Positions 24,833-33,507 of a stretch of DNA of 64,000 nucleotides are shown here, one piece after another. The position numbers were made by a program, and so were the translations under genes. The stretch's first letter is position 1, and every line of letters begins with the position of its first letter. Below the pieces are notes generated by a model that was not told the DNA's origin, made no database searches, and saw only the letters and a program-made list of their open reading frames with translations. Source of the DNA: Aminipila sp963524205 (GTDB taxonomy: Bacteria > Bacillota > Clostridia > Peptostreptococcales > Anaerovoracaceae); assembly GCA_963524205.1 (NCBI GenBank), contig CAURED010000003.1, positions 1 to 64,000 of the forward strand. Direction: 5' to 3'.

Positions 24833-25414
24833 TTACTTATCTCCTCCTTCATTAAATTTACAAATTGCTTCAATAAGCAGTCCTTTCTTTGCAAACTTAA
24901 TTTCATTTTTTGTTATACTCTCCAAATGCAGAGACCGTGCAATCTGCCGTAACTCCTCTACCGTCTTCTGTTCCATTTCTTCTTTACTGAAAACAGATTT
25001 GAATGCTTCTTGTCTTACTTCTTTTATATCCTGTATGTCTTTTGGTTCCTCAGGCTCTTCAGCTTCTTTAGGCTCTTCAGCTTCCTTAAGTACATCAATT
25101 TTTTCAGTATTATTTACTTCGGATGGCTGCTGTTTTTCAAGTTTTACTCTTGCATTTGTCATATGAAACACATCTTTTGCCGGCCTTGGAATAACATGTA
25201 CTGAAACTACATTTCCCACACGTCCTGCAGCAGCAGCAGAGGCATCCATTGCCGCCTTTACCGCTCCTACATCTCCAACAACCATCACGGTTACCAATCC
25301 ACCTTGAACCTTTGTTACGCTATGAAGAGCTACATTAGCCGCTTTAAGTGCACTATCCAGTGCTTCAACTGCACTTAAATAGCCATAGACCTCTATCATT
25401 CCTAACGCTTCCAT
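24833..25414 (-). CDS. eutK: EutK-like shell protein with a Rho_N/SAP-like C-terminal domain
   Basis: The protein has 193 residues. Residues 1-90 form a BMC-H domain (MEALGMIEVYGYLSAVEALD, pore 'KVQGGLVTVMVVGDVG'). A long Glu/Pro/Lys linker with repeated EEPKEAEEP-like units follows, then a C-terminal domain (about 148-190) with 'KTVEELRQIARSLHLE' and 'KKGLLIEAI', the pattern of Rho_N/SAP/HeH helix-extended-helix nucleic-acid-binding motifs. Enterobacterial EutK ends in a winged helix instead. The start at 25414 follows GGAAGGATAAAAATT; a longer frame would overlap eutL. The stop codon touches the eutE start. The tail could bind nucleic acid or a protein partner. Confidence 0.8.
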   Translation of the reverse strand: MEALGMIEVYGYLSAVEALDSALKAANVALHSVTKVQGGLVTVMVVGDVGAVKAAMDASAAAAGRVGNVVSVHVIPRPAKDVFHMTNARVKLEKQQPSEVNNTEKIDVLKEAEEPKEAEEPEEPKDIQDIKEVRQEAFKSVFSKEEMEQKTVEELRQIARSLHLESITKNEIKFAKKGLLIEAICKFNEGGDK

Positions 25415-25433
25415 AATTTTTATCCTTCCACTT

Positions 25434-26084
25434 TTATCCAATTGGATTGTCTGCAACAAATTCTACAGCAGCTGCAAATGCTTCACATGCAGCCTTACAA
25501 GCAGACTGGCTTCCTGTTAATAATGCTCCGCCGAAGTTTGTTTCTGAAGGTGGAGCATAAAGTACACACATAGCTACATCTGCAGCCTTCATAGCTGCAT
25601 CAATACCATACATAGCTTCCAACGGTGGAGCAATCAGATATGCTAATGCTTCTCCCTCTTGGATACCTGCGCCATCTGACAAATATGAGCCTGTTCTTGA
25701 AATGCAGTGTGCATAATACACAATACTATCATCCTCATTAGCCGAAACAAAGTGGGCTGAGTTCTCGATGAAATCTACGCATGCCTTTAATCCACTCTTA
25801 ATTTCTGCTGGATTTGGTCCTGCTAAGATACCAATAATTTCACCTGCAAGCTTTGTATTTGCGTTTGCCGCACCACCATAGAAACTTTTTGCGTATACTA
25901 CTTTTACATCTGCAGCCTTTGTGGCTTCGTCCAAAGCCGTATAGGTTACATCATCACAGTCTACAGTAATCAAACCTAAAGATCTCTGATCTGGTGTTAA
26001 GTTTAACTGAGCTGCCAATTCAGTATTTACATTTGGAATAACTTTTGTTGCCAATACAGTAGACTTAATGGGATCTCTCTTCAT
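25434..26084 (-). CDS. eutL: Microcompartment shell trimer EutL
   Basis: The protein has 216 residues, two circularly permuted BMC domains forming a trimer with a gated pore. 'FYGGAANANTKLAGEIIGILAGP' and 'APPSETNFGGALLTGSQSAC' are the conserved EutL stretches. It may allow large cofactors such as cobalamin or NAD through the shell when open. GGAGGAAGT precedes the ATG. It follows eutC by 18 bases, and the next gene, eutK, starts 19 bases after its stop. Confidence 0.94.
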   Translation of the reverse strand: MKRDPIKSTVLATKVIPNVNTELAAQLNLTPDQRSLGLITVDCDDVTYTALDEATKAADVKVVYAKSFYGGAANANTKLAGEIIGILAGPNPAEIKSGLKACVDFIENSAHFVSANEDDSIVYYAHCISRTGSYLSDGAGIQEGEALAYLIAPPLEAMYGIDAAMKAADVAMCVLYAPPSETNFGGALLTGSQSACKAACEAFAAAVEFVADNPIG

Positions 26085-26102
26085 TTTTTACTTCCTCCCT
26101 AA

Positions 26103-26987
26103 TTACAATTTTAAATTTGTTCCGCTTGCTTTTTTTTCAAGCATAATTTTGATAATATCCGCAATGTGTGCTCCAGCTTCAACTGGCATTGTTCCTGCTC
26201 TATGAATATTTGAAAGTACGGTTCTTCTAGCTTCTGGCATTCCCACAGTTGCTTTGTAAGCGATATATGCACTCATGGACTCTGCAGTAATTAATCCTGG
26301 TCTTTCTCCAATCAAGGTACAGGTCACTTCAGCCCCAGTTAGTTCTGAAATTTGATCCATTACCCCAACTCTTCCGTATTTTACGAAAAATGGAGTTCCC
26401 GTATTAATTCCATGGCTTTGTAATCCTTGAATAATTGCAGGGAGTAAATCTCGAACATTAGCGGCAACGGATGCAGAGGAAAGTCCATCTGCTACATAAA
26501 TCTGTACTGTTGGATTCTTCTTACACTTTTCTTTAATAATTTCAGCGGATTCCGGTGAAAGCTTTCTTCCTAAGTCTGGTCTTGTCAAATATGTATCTTT
26601 GCAATCACACTGCGTAGTTACAGTAAATAAATTCATGCTCTCAACAAACTCAGCATCCACATCACTAAATACTGCATCCTGCGCTGCTGAATGAGCTGCT
26701 CTGAATTGAAGCATCGGGTCCGTTTTATATCTGGATCCAGCTTTACCAATCCCCAATCTACATGGAGCATATTGTTTCAACTCATAGTACGCTTCACCGT
26801 TTTGTGGTTCCTTTACTAAATACTGCGTTTTAATATCTACCTCCGTTACATCAGGAATGAATCCATCTTCCAATGTAATGTTTTCCTGAGCTGCCAAAGC
26901 CTCTGAAGCCGGCTTAATATCTGAATCTGACAACTTCATTTCCTTTATTACCTGCTCTATAATCTGTTTTAAATCTACTTGTTCCAT
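26103..26987 (-). CDS. eutC: Ethanolamine ammonia-lyase small subunit EutC
   Basis: The protein has 294 residues. It is the light subunit of the adenosylcobalamin-dependent lyase that splits ethanolamine into acetaldehyde and ammonia. The N-terminal amphipathic helix (VDLKQIIEQVIKEMKLS) matches the known EutC capsule-targeting signal. The conserved region includes 'RLGIGKAGSRYKT', 'VADGLSSASVAANV', 'GRVGVMDQISE' and 'LIGERPGL', which contact the cobalamin tail. AAAGGAGG precedes the ATG. It follows eutB by 15 bases. Confidence 0.95.
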   Translation of the reverse strand: MEQVDLKQIIEQVIKEMKLSDSDIKPASEALAAQENITLEDGFIPDVTEVDIKTQYLVKEPQNGEAYYELKQYAPCRLGIGKAGSRYKTDPMLQFRAAHSAAQDAVFSDVDAEFVESMNLFTVTTQCDCKDTYLTRPDLGRKLSPESAEIIKEKCKKNPTVQIYVADGLSSASVAANVRDLLPAIIQGLQSHGINTGTPFFVKYGRVGVMDQISELTGAEVTCTLIGERPGLITAESMSAYIAYKATVGMPEARRTVLSNIHRAGTMPVEAGAHIADIIKIMLEKKASGTNLKL

Positions 26988-27002
26988 TTTCTGACCTCCT
27001 TT

Positions 27003-28373
27003 CTATTTTCTCATGAATACAGAAGCATCTCCGGCAAGTGGAGTTAATTTACCATTTTCCGAAAAGCCCATTTTTTCAAGCCACATATCAAATTCTTTAA
27101 TTGGCCTTAGTCCAAACACTTCTCTCAGTGCCGCAGCCTCATGATATCCTGTGCACTGATACATAAGCATACAATCATCCCCTTGAGGCACCCCCATGAT
27201 ATAGTTACAGCCAGCTGCTGTTAATAAAGTAGCTAGATTTTCAATATCATTTTGGTCAGTCTTCATATGATTTGTATAACAAGCATCACATCCCATTGGG
27301 ATACCAGTCAATTTACCCATAAAATGGTCTTCTAATCCTGCGCGGGTTACCTGCTTTGAATCGTATAAATACTCCGGACCGATAAACCCAACAACCGTAT
27401 TGACCAGGAAAGGATTGTATTTCTTGGCAAATCCATAACAACGAGCTTCCATGGTTACCTGGTCCCATCCATGATGTGCTTCAGAAGATAATTCAGACCC
27501 CTGTCCCGTCTCAAAATACATAACATTTGGACCTGTAGAAGTTCCCTTCTTCAGCATCATATCATGCCCCTCTTGCAGCATAGCTGCAGTAAGACCAAAT
27601 GCTTCATTGCCCTTTTGAGAACCAGCTATGGACTGAAACATCAAATCAATTGGTGCATTAAATTTATCTGCTGCCTCGGTCTGTGTTGTCACATGAGCTA
27701 AAACACAAATTTGTGTAGGGATTTCCCACTTATTTTTAAACTCATCAAAACTTTTTAAAACTCTAGCAACACTTTCTACGGAATCATCAACTGGATTTAA
27801 ACCAATAACTGCATCTCCGCATCCTAAGCTCAAGCCCTCCATAACGGAAGCCATAATTCCCTTTGGATCATCAGTAGTATGATTTGGCTGTAAACGAGAT
27901 GAAAATGTTCCGGGAAGTCCGATTGTTGTATTACAATGAGCAGATACACGCATCTTTTTTGCACAATAAATCAAGTCTAAGTTACTCATCAATTTGCACA
28001 CAGCTGCAACAATCTCACTTGTAATCCCTCTGGAAGCCCTGCGGATCATAGATGAAGTTGTTTTTCCATCCAATAACCATTCACGAAATTCAGCAACAGT
28101 CATATTCTTAAAGTCATTGTAAATGGACTCATTTACTGCATCCTGAATAATTCGCGTTACCTCATCCTCCTCATACGGAACCGCTGGCGTGTTTCTTATT
28201 TCTGCCAATGTTATGTGTGATAATACCACTTTTGCCGCAACTCTTTCTTCCGCAGATTCTGCTGCGATTCCGGCAAGTCTGTCCCCTGATTTTTCTTCGT
28301 TTGCTTTGGCCATTACTTCCCTGAGGGATTTAAACTCATAGTTATGTCCAAATAGCTTTGTTCTTAGTATCAT
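27003..28373 (-). CDS. eutB: Ethanolamine ammonia-lyase large subunit EutB
   Basis: The protein has 456 residues, the family length. It is the catalytic TIM-barrel subunit that binds ethanolamine and cobalamin. Recognisable blocks are 'VLSHITLAEIRNTPAVPYE', 'GLSLGCGDAVIGLNPVDDS', 'FQSIAGSQKGNEAFG', 'YFETGQGSELSSEAHHG' and 'MGCDACYTNHMKTDQND'. All residues expected around the active site (including the glutamate in FETGQGSE) are present. It follows the reactivase eutA by about 60 bases and precedes eutC. Confidence 0.96.
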   Translation of the reverse strand: MILRTKLFGHNYEFKSLREVMAKANEEKSGDRLAGIAAESAEERVAAKVVLSHITLAEIRNTPAVPYEEDEVTRIIQDAVNESIYNDFKNMTVAEFREWLLDGKTTSSMIRRASRGITSEIVAAVCKLMSNLDLIYCAKKMRVSAHCNTTIGLPGTFSSRLQPNHTTDDPKGIMASVMEGLSLGCGDAVIGLNPVDDSVESVARVLKSFDEFKNKWEIPTQICVLAHVTTQTEAADKFNAPIDLMFQSIAGSQKGNEAFGLTAAMLQEGHDMMLKKGTSTGPNVMYFETGQGSELSSEAHHGWDQVTMEARCYGFAKKYNPFLVNTVVGFIGPEYLYDSKQVTRAGLEDHFMGKLTGIPMGCDACYTNHMKTDQNDIENLATLLTAAGCNYIMGVPQGDDCMLMYQCTGYHEAAALREVFGLRPIKEFDMWLEKMGFSENGKLTPLAGDASVFMRK

Positions 28374-28432
28374 GCCTTTTTCACCTTCTCTTTCCTTTCC
28401 TTTTTTATTGATAACTTCTATTCAGAAGTAAT

Positions 28433-29863
28433 CTACGAATTAAAAATTAGTGTTTTTACTACCACAGGGAGAACATATCCTCCCCCTACCGGCTCGCCTA
28501 TATCAATATAGTCGCCACCTTTGCTTCGCACTCCATCTATACAAATTACGTCTTTTTTACTTCCAAGTCTCACATGGAGCGCGGTTCCCAATGCCTTTCC
28601 TATATCAGATTCCACCACGATAATAAGCGGGAATTTTTCTTTTATTAGTGAATCTGTTCCTTCAATGATAGCATCCGCAAGTTTCTGTAGCTTTTCAAAT
28701 TCACCATACGGTCCACCAGACAACGCAACTGCTACAGGTTCTTTCTTCCCATCATTTTGGTAAATGGGTAACTGTGCCTTTATTGCTGCACTTACAGACT
28801 CTGGGGTTTCTTCATCAATCTTTGATAACTTAAGTACTGGAATATTTTTAATGGGCAGCTGCTCCTTCTGGTAAAAAATCGTACTGCCGCTAATTTCTGT
28901 AGTATGTGTTCCTGCTCCTACCACCGTAGCCCGAATCGTTTCCTCTGAGCGATAATAATCTACATAATCCAAAATTCCACTTTTGGCAATAGCTGCTCCT
29001 AAAAGAATTCCAACATCTCCATATCTGAAGACATCCTCGTGAGTAGTTTCGTATACAAAGTTGGCTACCCCCCCAGAGAAAGTCAGTGCATCTACACGAA
29101 TTGCCTCTTCCAGCCCCTTTCCCTGATTGGTATATAGGCTGTAATGGTTTTGTGACTCAGGGCATAGGTGCAAAGCAGCCTTCAATTCATATGCCATTAA
29201 ATCACAAATTTGTTCTAGTATTTCAATTCTAGCTTCATCACCTACATTAAGCTGTATCCCATTTAAATTTGCCAGTTCTTGAATTTTGCTATAAATATAA
29301 CTGATTCTTCCATTCTCAATTTTAATTAGGCGTCCCCCAATATCTAAGCATGTAACACCACAAAGGCTTCCTTTGCGGAATACTGCTATGTTAGTGGTTC
29401 CTCCTCCTATATCCAGATTTGCTACTACGTTTCGGTTCTCCTCACTAAACAAATCTGCTCCTGCTCCACGGCCGGATAGAACAGATTCTAAATCAGGGCC
29501 TGCGGTAGCTACTACAAAATCACCAGCCAGATCACTTAGGCTGTTTAGAACCGTATTGGCATTTTGCTTCCTCGCCGTTTCACCAGTTATTATTACTGCA
29601 CCCGTACTAACTTCTTGTGGCTTTATATTTGCTTTTTCATACTCTGCTCGTATAATTGCACGAACCTGCTCTCCATCAATTTCCGTATTTGAAATCAACG
29701 GTGTAAAATAAATATCACTGCAATAAATCACTTCTTTTTTTACAATTTCAACTTTTGGTACCATATAACCTGCTGCCCGGTTCTCAATAGTCAATTTACT
29801 GAAAATCAACTGCGTGGTAGAAGTTCCAATATCAATTCCAACACTGGTTACAACTTCTTTCAC
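28433..29863 (-). CDS. eutA: Ethanolamine ammonia-lyase reactivase EutA
   Basis: An ASKHA-fold ATPase of 476 residues that swaps damaged cobalamin out of EutBC. The phosphate-1 loop VGIDIGTSTTQ (residues 7-17), the phosphate-2 loop ANLDIGGGTTNIAVF (about 148-162) and the adenosine loop 'LSGGPYG' are visible. The start codon is GTG, with AAAGGAG 8 bases upstream. The 96-base gap after eutW carries a terminator hairpin (29896-29937), a likely EutV control point. Confidence 0.93.
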   Translation of the reverse strand: MKEVVTSVGIDIGTSTTQLIFSKLTIENRAAGYMVPKVEIVKKEVIYCSDIYFTPLISNTEIDGEQVRAIIRAEYEKANIKPQEVSTGAVIITGETARKQNANTVLNSLSDLAGDFVVATAGPDLESVLSGRGAGADLFSEENRNVVANLDIGGGTTNIAVFRKGSLCGVTCLDIGGRLIKIENGRISYIYSKIQELANLNGIQLNVGDEARIEILEQICDLMAYELKAALHLCPESQNHYSLYTNQGKGLEEAIRVDALTFSGGVANFVYETTHEDVFRYGDVGILLGAAIAKSGILDYVDYYRSEETIRATVVGAGTHTTEISGSTIFYQKEQLPIKNIPVLKLSKIDEETPESVSAAIKAQLPIYQNDGKKEPVAVALSGGPYGEFEKLQKLADAIIEGTDSLIKEKFPLIIVVESDIGKALGTALHVRLGSKKDVICIDGVRSKGGDYIDIGEPVGGGYVLPVVVKTLIFNS

Positions 29864-29895
29864 CTGCTCACTCCTTTCCTTCTGCTAACAAAAAA

Positions 29896-29937
29896 AGCAG
29901 CTTAGACACAAAAATTTCTTTCTGTACCTAAGCTGCT
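29896..29937 (-). terminator. Leader terminator before eutA (putative EutV target)
   Basis: AGCAGCTTAG pairs with CTAAGCTGCT around a 22-base loop and is followed by TTTTTTT on the minus strand. It starts about 20 bases after the eutW stop codon and ends 26 bases before eutA. Such a terminator inside an operon is where the ANTAR regulator EutV prevents termination. A smaller hairpin with a hexaloop (CAAAGC GTAGCA GCTTAG) overlaps its 5' arm and could be the EutV site. Confidence 0.75.
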
Positions 29938-29959
29938 ACGCTTTGGCATACGGATAACG

Positions 29960-31396
29960 CTACGTCACATTATCTATTGTTGTTATTTTATTTTTAAAAT
30001 TAAATGTAATGCTGGTTCCTCTATCACTGGAGCTTACATTAATGGTCCCTTTTAATTTATCTTTAACTATGGAAAACACAATGCTCAAACCTAAACTATC
30101 TTCCCTAACACTATTGATATCGAAACCTTTTCCATTATCCTTTACGGAAATATGGAATTGCCGTTCTTTATTCTCAATCTCTATTATAATGTTTCCATCT
30201 TGTCGTCCATCATCAAAAGCATATTGAAGGGAATTATGCAACAGTTCACTAACCACAAGTGCTACAGAAGTGGAGACTTCTGAATCCACCTGAAACCCTT
30301 CTCCTATAATTTCAACAGTCACATCCATTGCTGGTTTTAAGAAGTAACGAAGTGTATTATCTTTAATATTCTCTAACACATCTCGAATGTTAACCTGATC
30401 CACACCAACTTTTGCCAACAGCTCGTGCGTACTGGCAATAGCTAGTATACGGTTCATACTCTCATCTAAAACCTTTTTTGCCTCTAAATTTTTAGTTCTT
30501 CGCCCTTGTAGCCGAAGCAGGCTAGCAATAGTCTGCAGACTATTTTTTACTCTATGGTGCATTTCCTTTACTGCTACAGACTTCAATATTAACTCTTTTT
30601 CCTTTTCTCGTATATGAGTAATATCTTGTATCATGACTGCAAAATCCACATTGTTATTCTTTAAAGAAATTTGTTTCACCGTCAAGGTTAAATCTGCTGT
30701 ATTCACTTCGATTCCAGAATAATTTGCATCTTGGTCAAACCACTCTAAATTGGATCCGTGTAAGGCCACACAGCGATACTGCTGCCCTAAGATATCTACT
30801 GTATAGCCAAGTTTCTGATATAATTTCCAGGCTATCTTGTTTCTATAGCTCACATACCCATCCATATCAATCAAGATAACAGCTTCATCAATGCAATCTG
30901 CAAGCCATGAAGTTCCTTCATCGAGTCTTGTAAGTACATTTGCAAGCTTTGCATAACTTTGATCTGAAAACCGAATGCGGTCACGCATTTCACTGTTTTC
31001 CTCTGCATTTTTTTCTTCAATAAGCACACCAATTATTTTGTCTCCATGTCGAATGGGCTCTACTGATTGTATGACATTTGCATACTCCTGCGTTAATGCT
31101 TTCATTTGCTTTGTAGGCAGGCCTAGCTTAAAAGTTCTAGCAACAGCCGGCTCATTTTGTGGCTCTGCTAAAAGTCCTACTACCGTTTTTTTATATGAAG
31201 ACGGTACATTTTGTGGCTTTGCTTCAGCTACTACAACGGCTGTAGTTTCATCTGTAGTCAAACAATCAATAAAAAAGTCTGCGTCCTCCAAATTTGCCAT
31301 AGTTTGAAGGCCTACCCCTATTTTCTTTATGGTTTCAATTTCTTCCTCTGTTAAATTAGTGTACTTTTTGCATAATAATTCTATATTATCCGGCAT
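29960..31396 (-). CDS. eutW: Ethanolamine-sensing histidine kinase EutW
   Basis: The protein has 478 residues with no membrane segment, so it is a cytosolic sensor. An N-terminal sensing domain (about 10-140, H_kinase_N type) is followed by a PAS-like domain (about 165-260), a HisKA_2 domain with phospho-acceptor 'HHRVKNSLQTIASLL' (about 280) and a HATPase_c domain with N box 'ELLHNSLQYAF' and G box 'DNGKGFD'. It phosphorylates EutV when ethanolamine is present. EutV lies 16 bases upstream. In this pair the output is an RNA-binding antiterminator, not a DNA-binding regulator. Confidence 0.93.
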   Translation of the reverse strand: MPDNIELLCKKYTNLTEEEIETIKKIGVGLQTMANLEDADFFIDCLTTDETTAVVVAEAKPQNVPSSYKKTVVGLLAEPQNEPAVARTFKLGLPTKQMKALTQEYANVIQSVEPIRHGDKIIGVLIEEKNAEENSEMRDRIRFSDQSYAKLANVLTRLDEGTSWLADCIDEAVILIDMDGYVSYRNKIAWKLYQKLGYTVDILGQQYRCVALHGSNLEWFDQDANYSGIEVNTADLTLTVKQISLKNNNVDFAVMIQDITHIREKEKELILKSVAVKEMHHRVKNSLQTIASLLRLQGRRTKNLEAKKVLDESMNRILAIASTHELLAKVGVDQVNIRDVLENIKDNTLRYFLKPAMDVTVEIIGEGFQVDSEVSTSVALVVSELLHNSLQYAFDDGRQDGNIIIEIENKERQFHISVKDNGKGFDINSVREDSLGLSIVFSIVKDKLKGTINVSSSDRGTSITFNFKNKITTIDNVT

Positions 31397-31412
31397 TTTA
31401 TCCCCAATCCTT

Positions 31413-31994
31413 CTAAGCCAATATAATTTCCGCTATTCGTTTCATGGAAACCTTTTTTTCCTTACTTAAGGTCTTTATGTACTCGTAAGCTTCATTTTCA
31501 GACAACATCATAGATACCATCAGCTGCCCCTTTGCTTTTTCAATTACTGTACGATTCTCCAAACGTTCAGCAATAATCTCACACTGTCGTTTAACCCGCT
31601 GAATTTCTCTACTTCTGGCCACAGCAATTTCAATATTCGGTACCAATGCCTTTTCGTCAATAGGTTTCACAATATAACCGGAAACACCAATCTTTGTAGC
31701 ACAATTAATAAACTCTTCGTCACTATAAGCAGTCAATAGAATCACCGTGCCTACAGTTTTCTCCTCTGTTATTACCTTAGCTGCGGATAAGCCATCCAGT
31801 AAGGGCATTTTAATGTCTAAAATAGCTACATCAGGCTGTTTCCTTTTGCAGATTTCAATCGCATCAAATCCTTCAGACGCTTCACCAACAACACTGTATC
31901 CAGCGGCTACCAGCATTTCTTTTAAATCCATTCTGGTAATGGGTTCATCTTCAGCGATGACAACCCGAATTCCTTTTCTTTCCTTTTCCTTCAT
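31413..31994 (-). CDS. eutV: ANTAR antitermination response regulator EutV
   Basis: The protein has 193 residues. The receiver domain (1-120) has acidic pocket AEDEP and phospho-acceptor aspartate in 'VAILDIKMPLLDG'. A helical linker follows, then the C-terminal ANTAR domain (about 135-190; 'IEKAKGQLMVSMMLSENEAY') that binds paired RNA hairpins and stops terminators from forming. The probable targets are the leaders before eutS (32462-32490) and eutA (29896-29937). AGGAGTTAACC precedes the ATG. Confidence 0.94.
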   Translation of the reverse strand: MKEKERKGIRVVIAEDEPITRMDLKEMLVAAGYSVVGEASEGFDAIEICKRKQPDVAILDIKMPLLDGLSAAKVITEEKTVGTVILLTAYSDEEFINCATKIGVSGYIVKPIDEKALVPNIEIAVARSREIQRVKRQCEIIAERLENRTVIEKAKGQLMVSMMLSENEAYEYIKTLSKEKKVSMKRIAEIILA

Positions 31995-32051
31995 GGTTAA
32001 CTCCTAGCATTTCGCCATTGTACGTTCAATAGCTTTTTCGCCTTCCCACAC

Positions 32052-32417
32052 TTAAGATCTACTGATCTCGGTCTTTGCAAATCCCATCTTATCACAAAGC
32101 ATGTTCATTACATCTCGTATTCCTGCTTCAACCGCAGCAACATCTCCTAATATGACCAGCGACCCATTAAAACGATCTACAAAACCAATTGAAATATCAG
32201 CCGCTTTTGATGCAACATCCGCTGCAATCATAGCACCCTCACTGGGAGTAATGGTTAGTATGCCAATAGCACCTTTATCCTGCAACATCCCTAGCTTAGA
32301 ATATAAATCCTTAATTGGGTTTGCAATCACATGTGCCAATGTCACCTGTTTACCCGGAACAAATTCCTGTATAATTCGTTGTTTACTTTCCTCCAATGCC
32401 TCACTTCCTTTCAGCAT
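32052..32417 (-). CDS. eutS: Microcompartment shell hexamer EutS
   Basis: A bent BMC-H shell protein of 121 residues. 'RIIQEFVPGKQVTLAHVIANP' and 'GAIGILTITPSEGAMIAADVASKAAD' match EutS closely. The ATG at 32417 has AGGAG only 3 bases away, which is tight. A TTG at 32396, preceded by AAAGGAAGTGAGG, would give the usual EutS N-terminal length and may be the true start. The 247-base leader before it carries its own promoter and a terminator. Confidence 0.9.
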   Translation of the reverse strand: MLKGSEALEESKQRIIQEFVPGKQVTLAHVIANPIKDLYSKLGMLQDKGAIGILTITPSEGAMIAADVASKAADISIGFVDRFNGSLVILGDVAAVEAGIRDVMNMLCDKMGFAKTEISRS

Positions 32418-32461
32418 TGACTCCTAATATGTATTATGCCACCTACATAAACCAACAAAAA

Positions 32462-32490
32462 AGCACCCAAACAAAATATGTCTAGGCGCT
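32462..32490 (-). terminator. Leader terminator before eutS (putative EutV target)
   Basis: The minus-strand RNA forms a 12-bp stem (AGCGCCTAGACA with TGTTTGGGTGCT, G-U pairs included) with a 5-base loop, then TTTTTTG. Upstream are a 4-bp/inner stem around GGAG...CTCC and a stretch GTGTAGGGC that can pair with the 5' arm of the terminator. This is a typical antitermination layout, matching the EutV-controlled eut leaders of Enterococcus and Listeria in position. Confidence 0.75.
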
Positions 32491-32557
32491 GCTTCGCAAT
32501 CCTTACATTTCGGAGCCCTACACTACGCCGTACAGTACTCCTTTAAATTATATCTTT

Positions 32558-32586
32558 ATAGTAACCAAATCCAATGCACTTGTCAA
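32558..32586 (-). promoter_or_regulatory. Sigma-A promoter for eutS and downstream genes
   Basis: TTGACA (32581-32586) and TACTAT (32558-32563) are separated by 17 bases on the minus strand. Transcription would start near 32551 and run through a leader of about 130 bases with the terminator 32462-32490 before eutS. Confidence 0.75.
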
Positions 32587-32664
32587 TATAGAACTGAAAA
32601 TTATTTGATTTTTCTTTTAATTAATTTTCAGCAAATTTTAACATAGTTGATAACTTGCCTTGAT

Positions 32665-33114
32665 TTATAAGGTTTGGAGCCACTTGTCTAATTCTGTCAT
32701 ACCTTGTCCGGTTATACTGCTTACCCCAAAGCAGATTTGTGCACCTGCATCCGTTAAATATTGGTTTGCATGTTTCAGCTGTTCTTCACTTGCCAAGTCT
32801 ATTTTTGTTACAATCCCAACAATGGGCTTTCCACAAAACATCTGTCCAAACCCCGGAGCAAACATGCTTTCTCCATCAACTGCTGATTGAACCAGTGCCA
32901 CCGCATCTACTTCTGATGCAGTTACAGATAAAGCTCCATAAAACCCTCTCCGCTCTAAATACTCCCCAGGTGTATCAATAAAGTGTCCATCAACCACCTG
33001 TACTGTCTGAGTTTTATGATAGAAAAGTTGTTGATTGGTCAAATATTGTGTCAAGGTAGTTTTACCTGCCTGGGATTTTCCTACCAGCATTATACGCTGC
33101 TTCGTGCTTCCCAT
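32665..33114 (-). CDS. eutP: EutP/PduV family GTPase
   Basis: A small P-loop GTPase of 149 residues: Walker A 'VGKSQAGKTTL' (residues 11-21), G3 'DTPGEY', G4 'TKID'. The role is unclear. Proposed jobs are acetate kinase activity (shown for EutP in Salmonella) or placing the microcompartment on the cytoskeleton (PduV). GGAGGACGAAGAAA stands before the ATG. It follows a GNAT gene by 43 bases and lies before the eutS promoter, so it can be made without eutS-J. Confidence 0.9.
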   Translation of the reverse strand: MGSTKQRIMLVGKSQAGKTTLTQYLTNQQLFYHKTQTVQVVDGHFIDTPGEYLERRGFYGALSVTASEVDAVALVQSAVDGESMFAPGFGQMFCGKPIVGIVTKIDLASEEQLKHANQYLTDAGAQICFGVSSITGQGMTELDKWLQTL

Positions 33115-33157
33115 TTTCTTCGTCCTCCATGCCCATTACAAATTGCACTATTTTATT

Positions 33158-33427
33158 TTATAGAGTATTTTGATTGGAGTAGTTCTTTTCTGCCCACTTT
33201 ATTGCATAAGAGCATGTAAACTTTGGAGTTTTCTGTTCACCTTTTATTTGTTCAACTGCCATTTCCATCAGTTTCCCCGCTATGCCCTGCCCTCTTAGGG
33301 AATCGTCTACAAAGGTATGTGTAATATTGGCAGTGCCGTCTGCCTCAGTGGGGAATAGTATCTCCGCAAGCACCTTTCCATTTTCATCCATATAATAGAT
33401 TCTGCTATTTTCATGTTTAAAAATCAT
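33158..33427 (-). CDS. YjdJ-type small GNAT N-acetyltransferase
   Basis: The protein has 89 residues. The shortened GNAT fold with 'ITHTFVDDSLRGQGIAGKLM' (the acetyl-CoA loop R-G-x-G-x-A/G) and the ending 'CSYAIKWAEKN' are typical of the YjdJ/GCN5-related family. It acetylates an unknown small molecule or protein. AGGTAG precedes the ATG. It is the gene just upstream of eutP on the same strand, so it may be transcribed with the eut operon, but it is not known as a eut gene. Confidence 0.82.
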   Translation of the reverse strand: MIFKHENSRIYYMDENGKVLAEILFPTEADGTANITHTFVDDSLRGQGIAGKLMEMAVEQIKGEQKTPKFTCSYAIKWAEKNYSNQNTL

Positions 33428-33507
33428 TTTTTGACTACCTGATATGATGTATTCCTTAAAACATCATACTTTCCTTTCTATATTTAATTGGATAATGTTA
33501 ATAGTAT

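Noticed and set aside
15464..33427. Adenosylcobalamin riboswitch expected in a eut operon
   Set aside because: I scanned the non-coding gaps for the conserved GCCACTG-type B12-box core on both strands and found none. The only match lies in nrdJ coding sequence.
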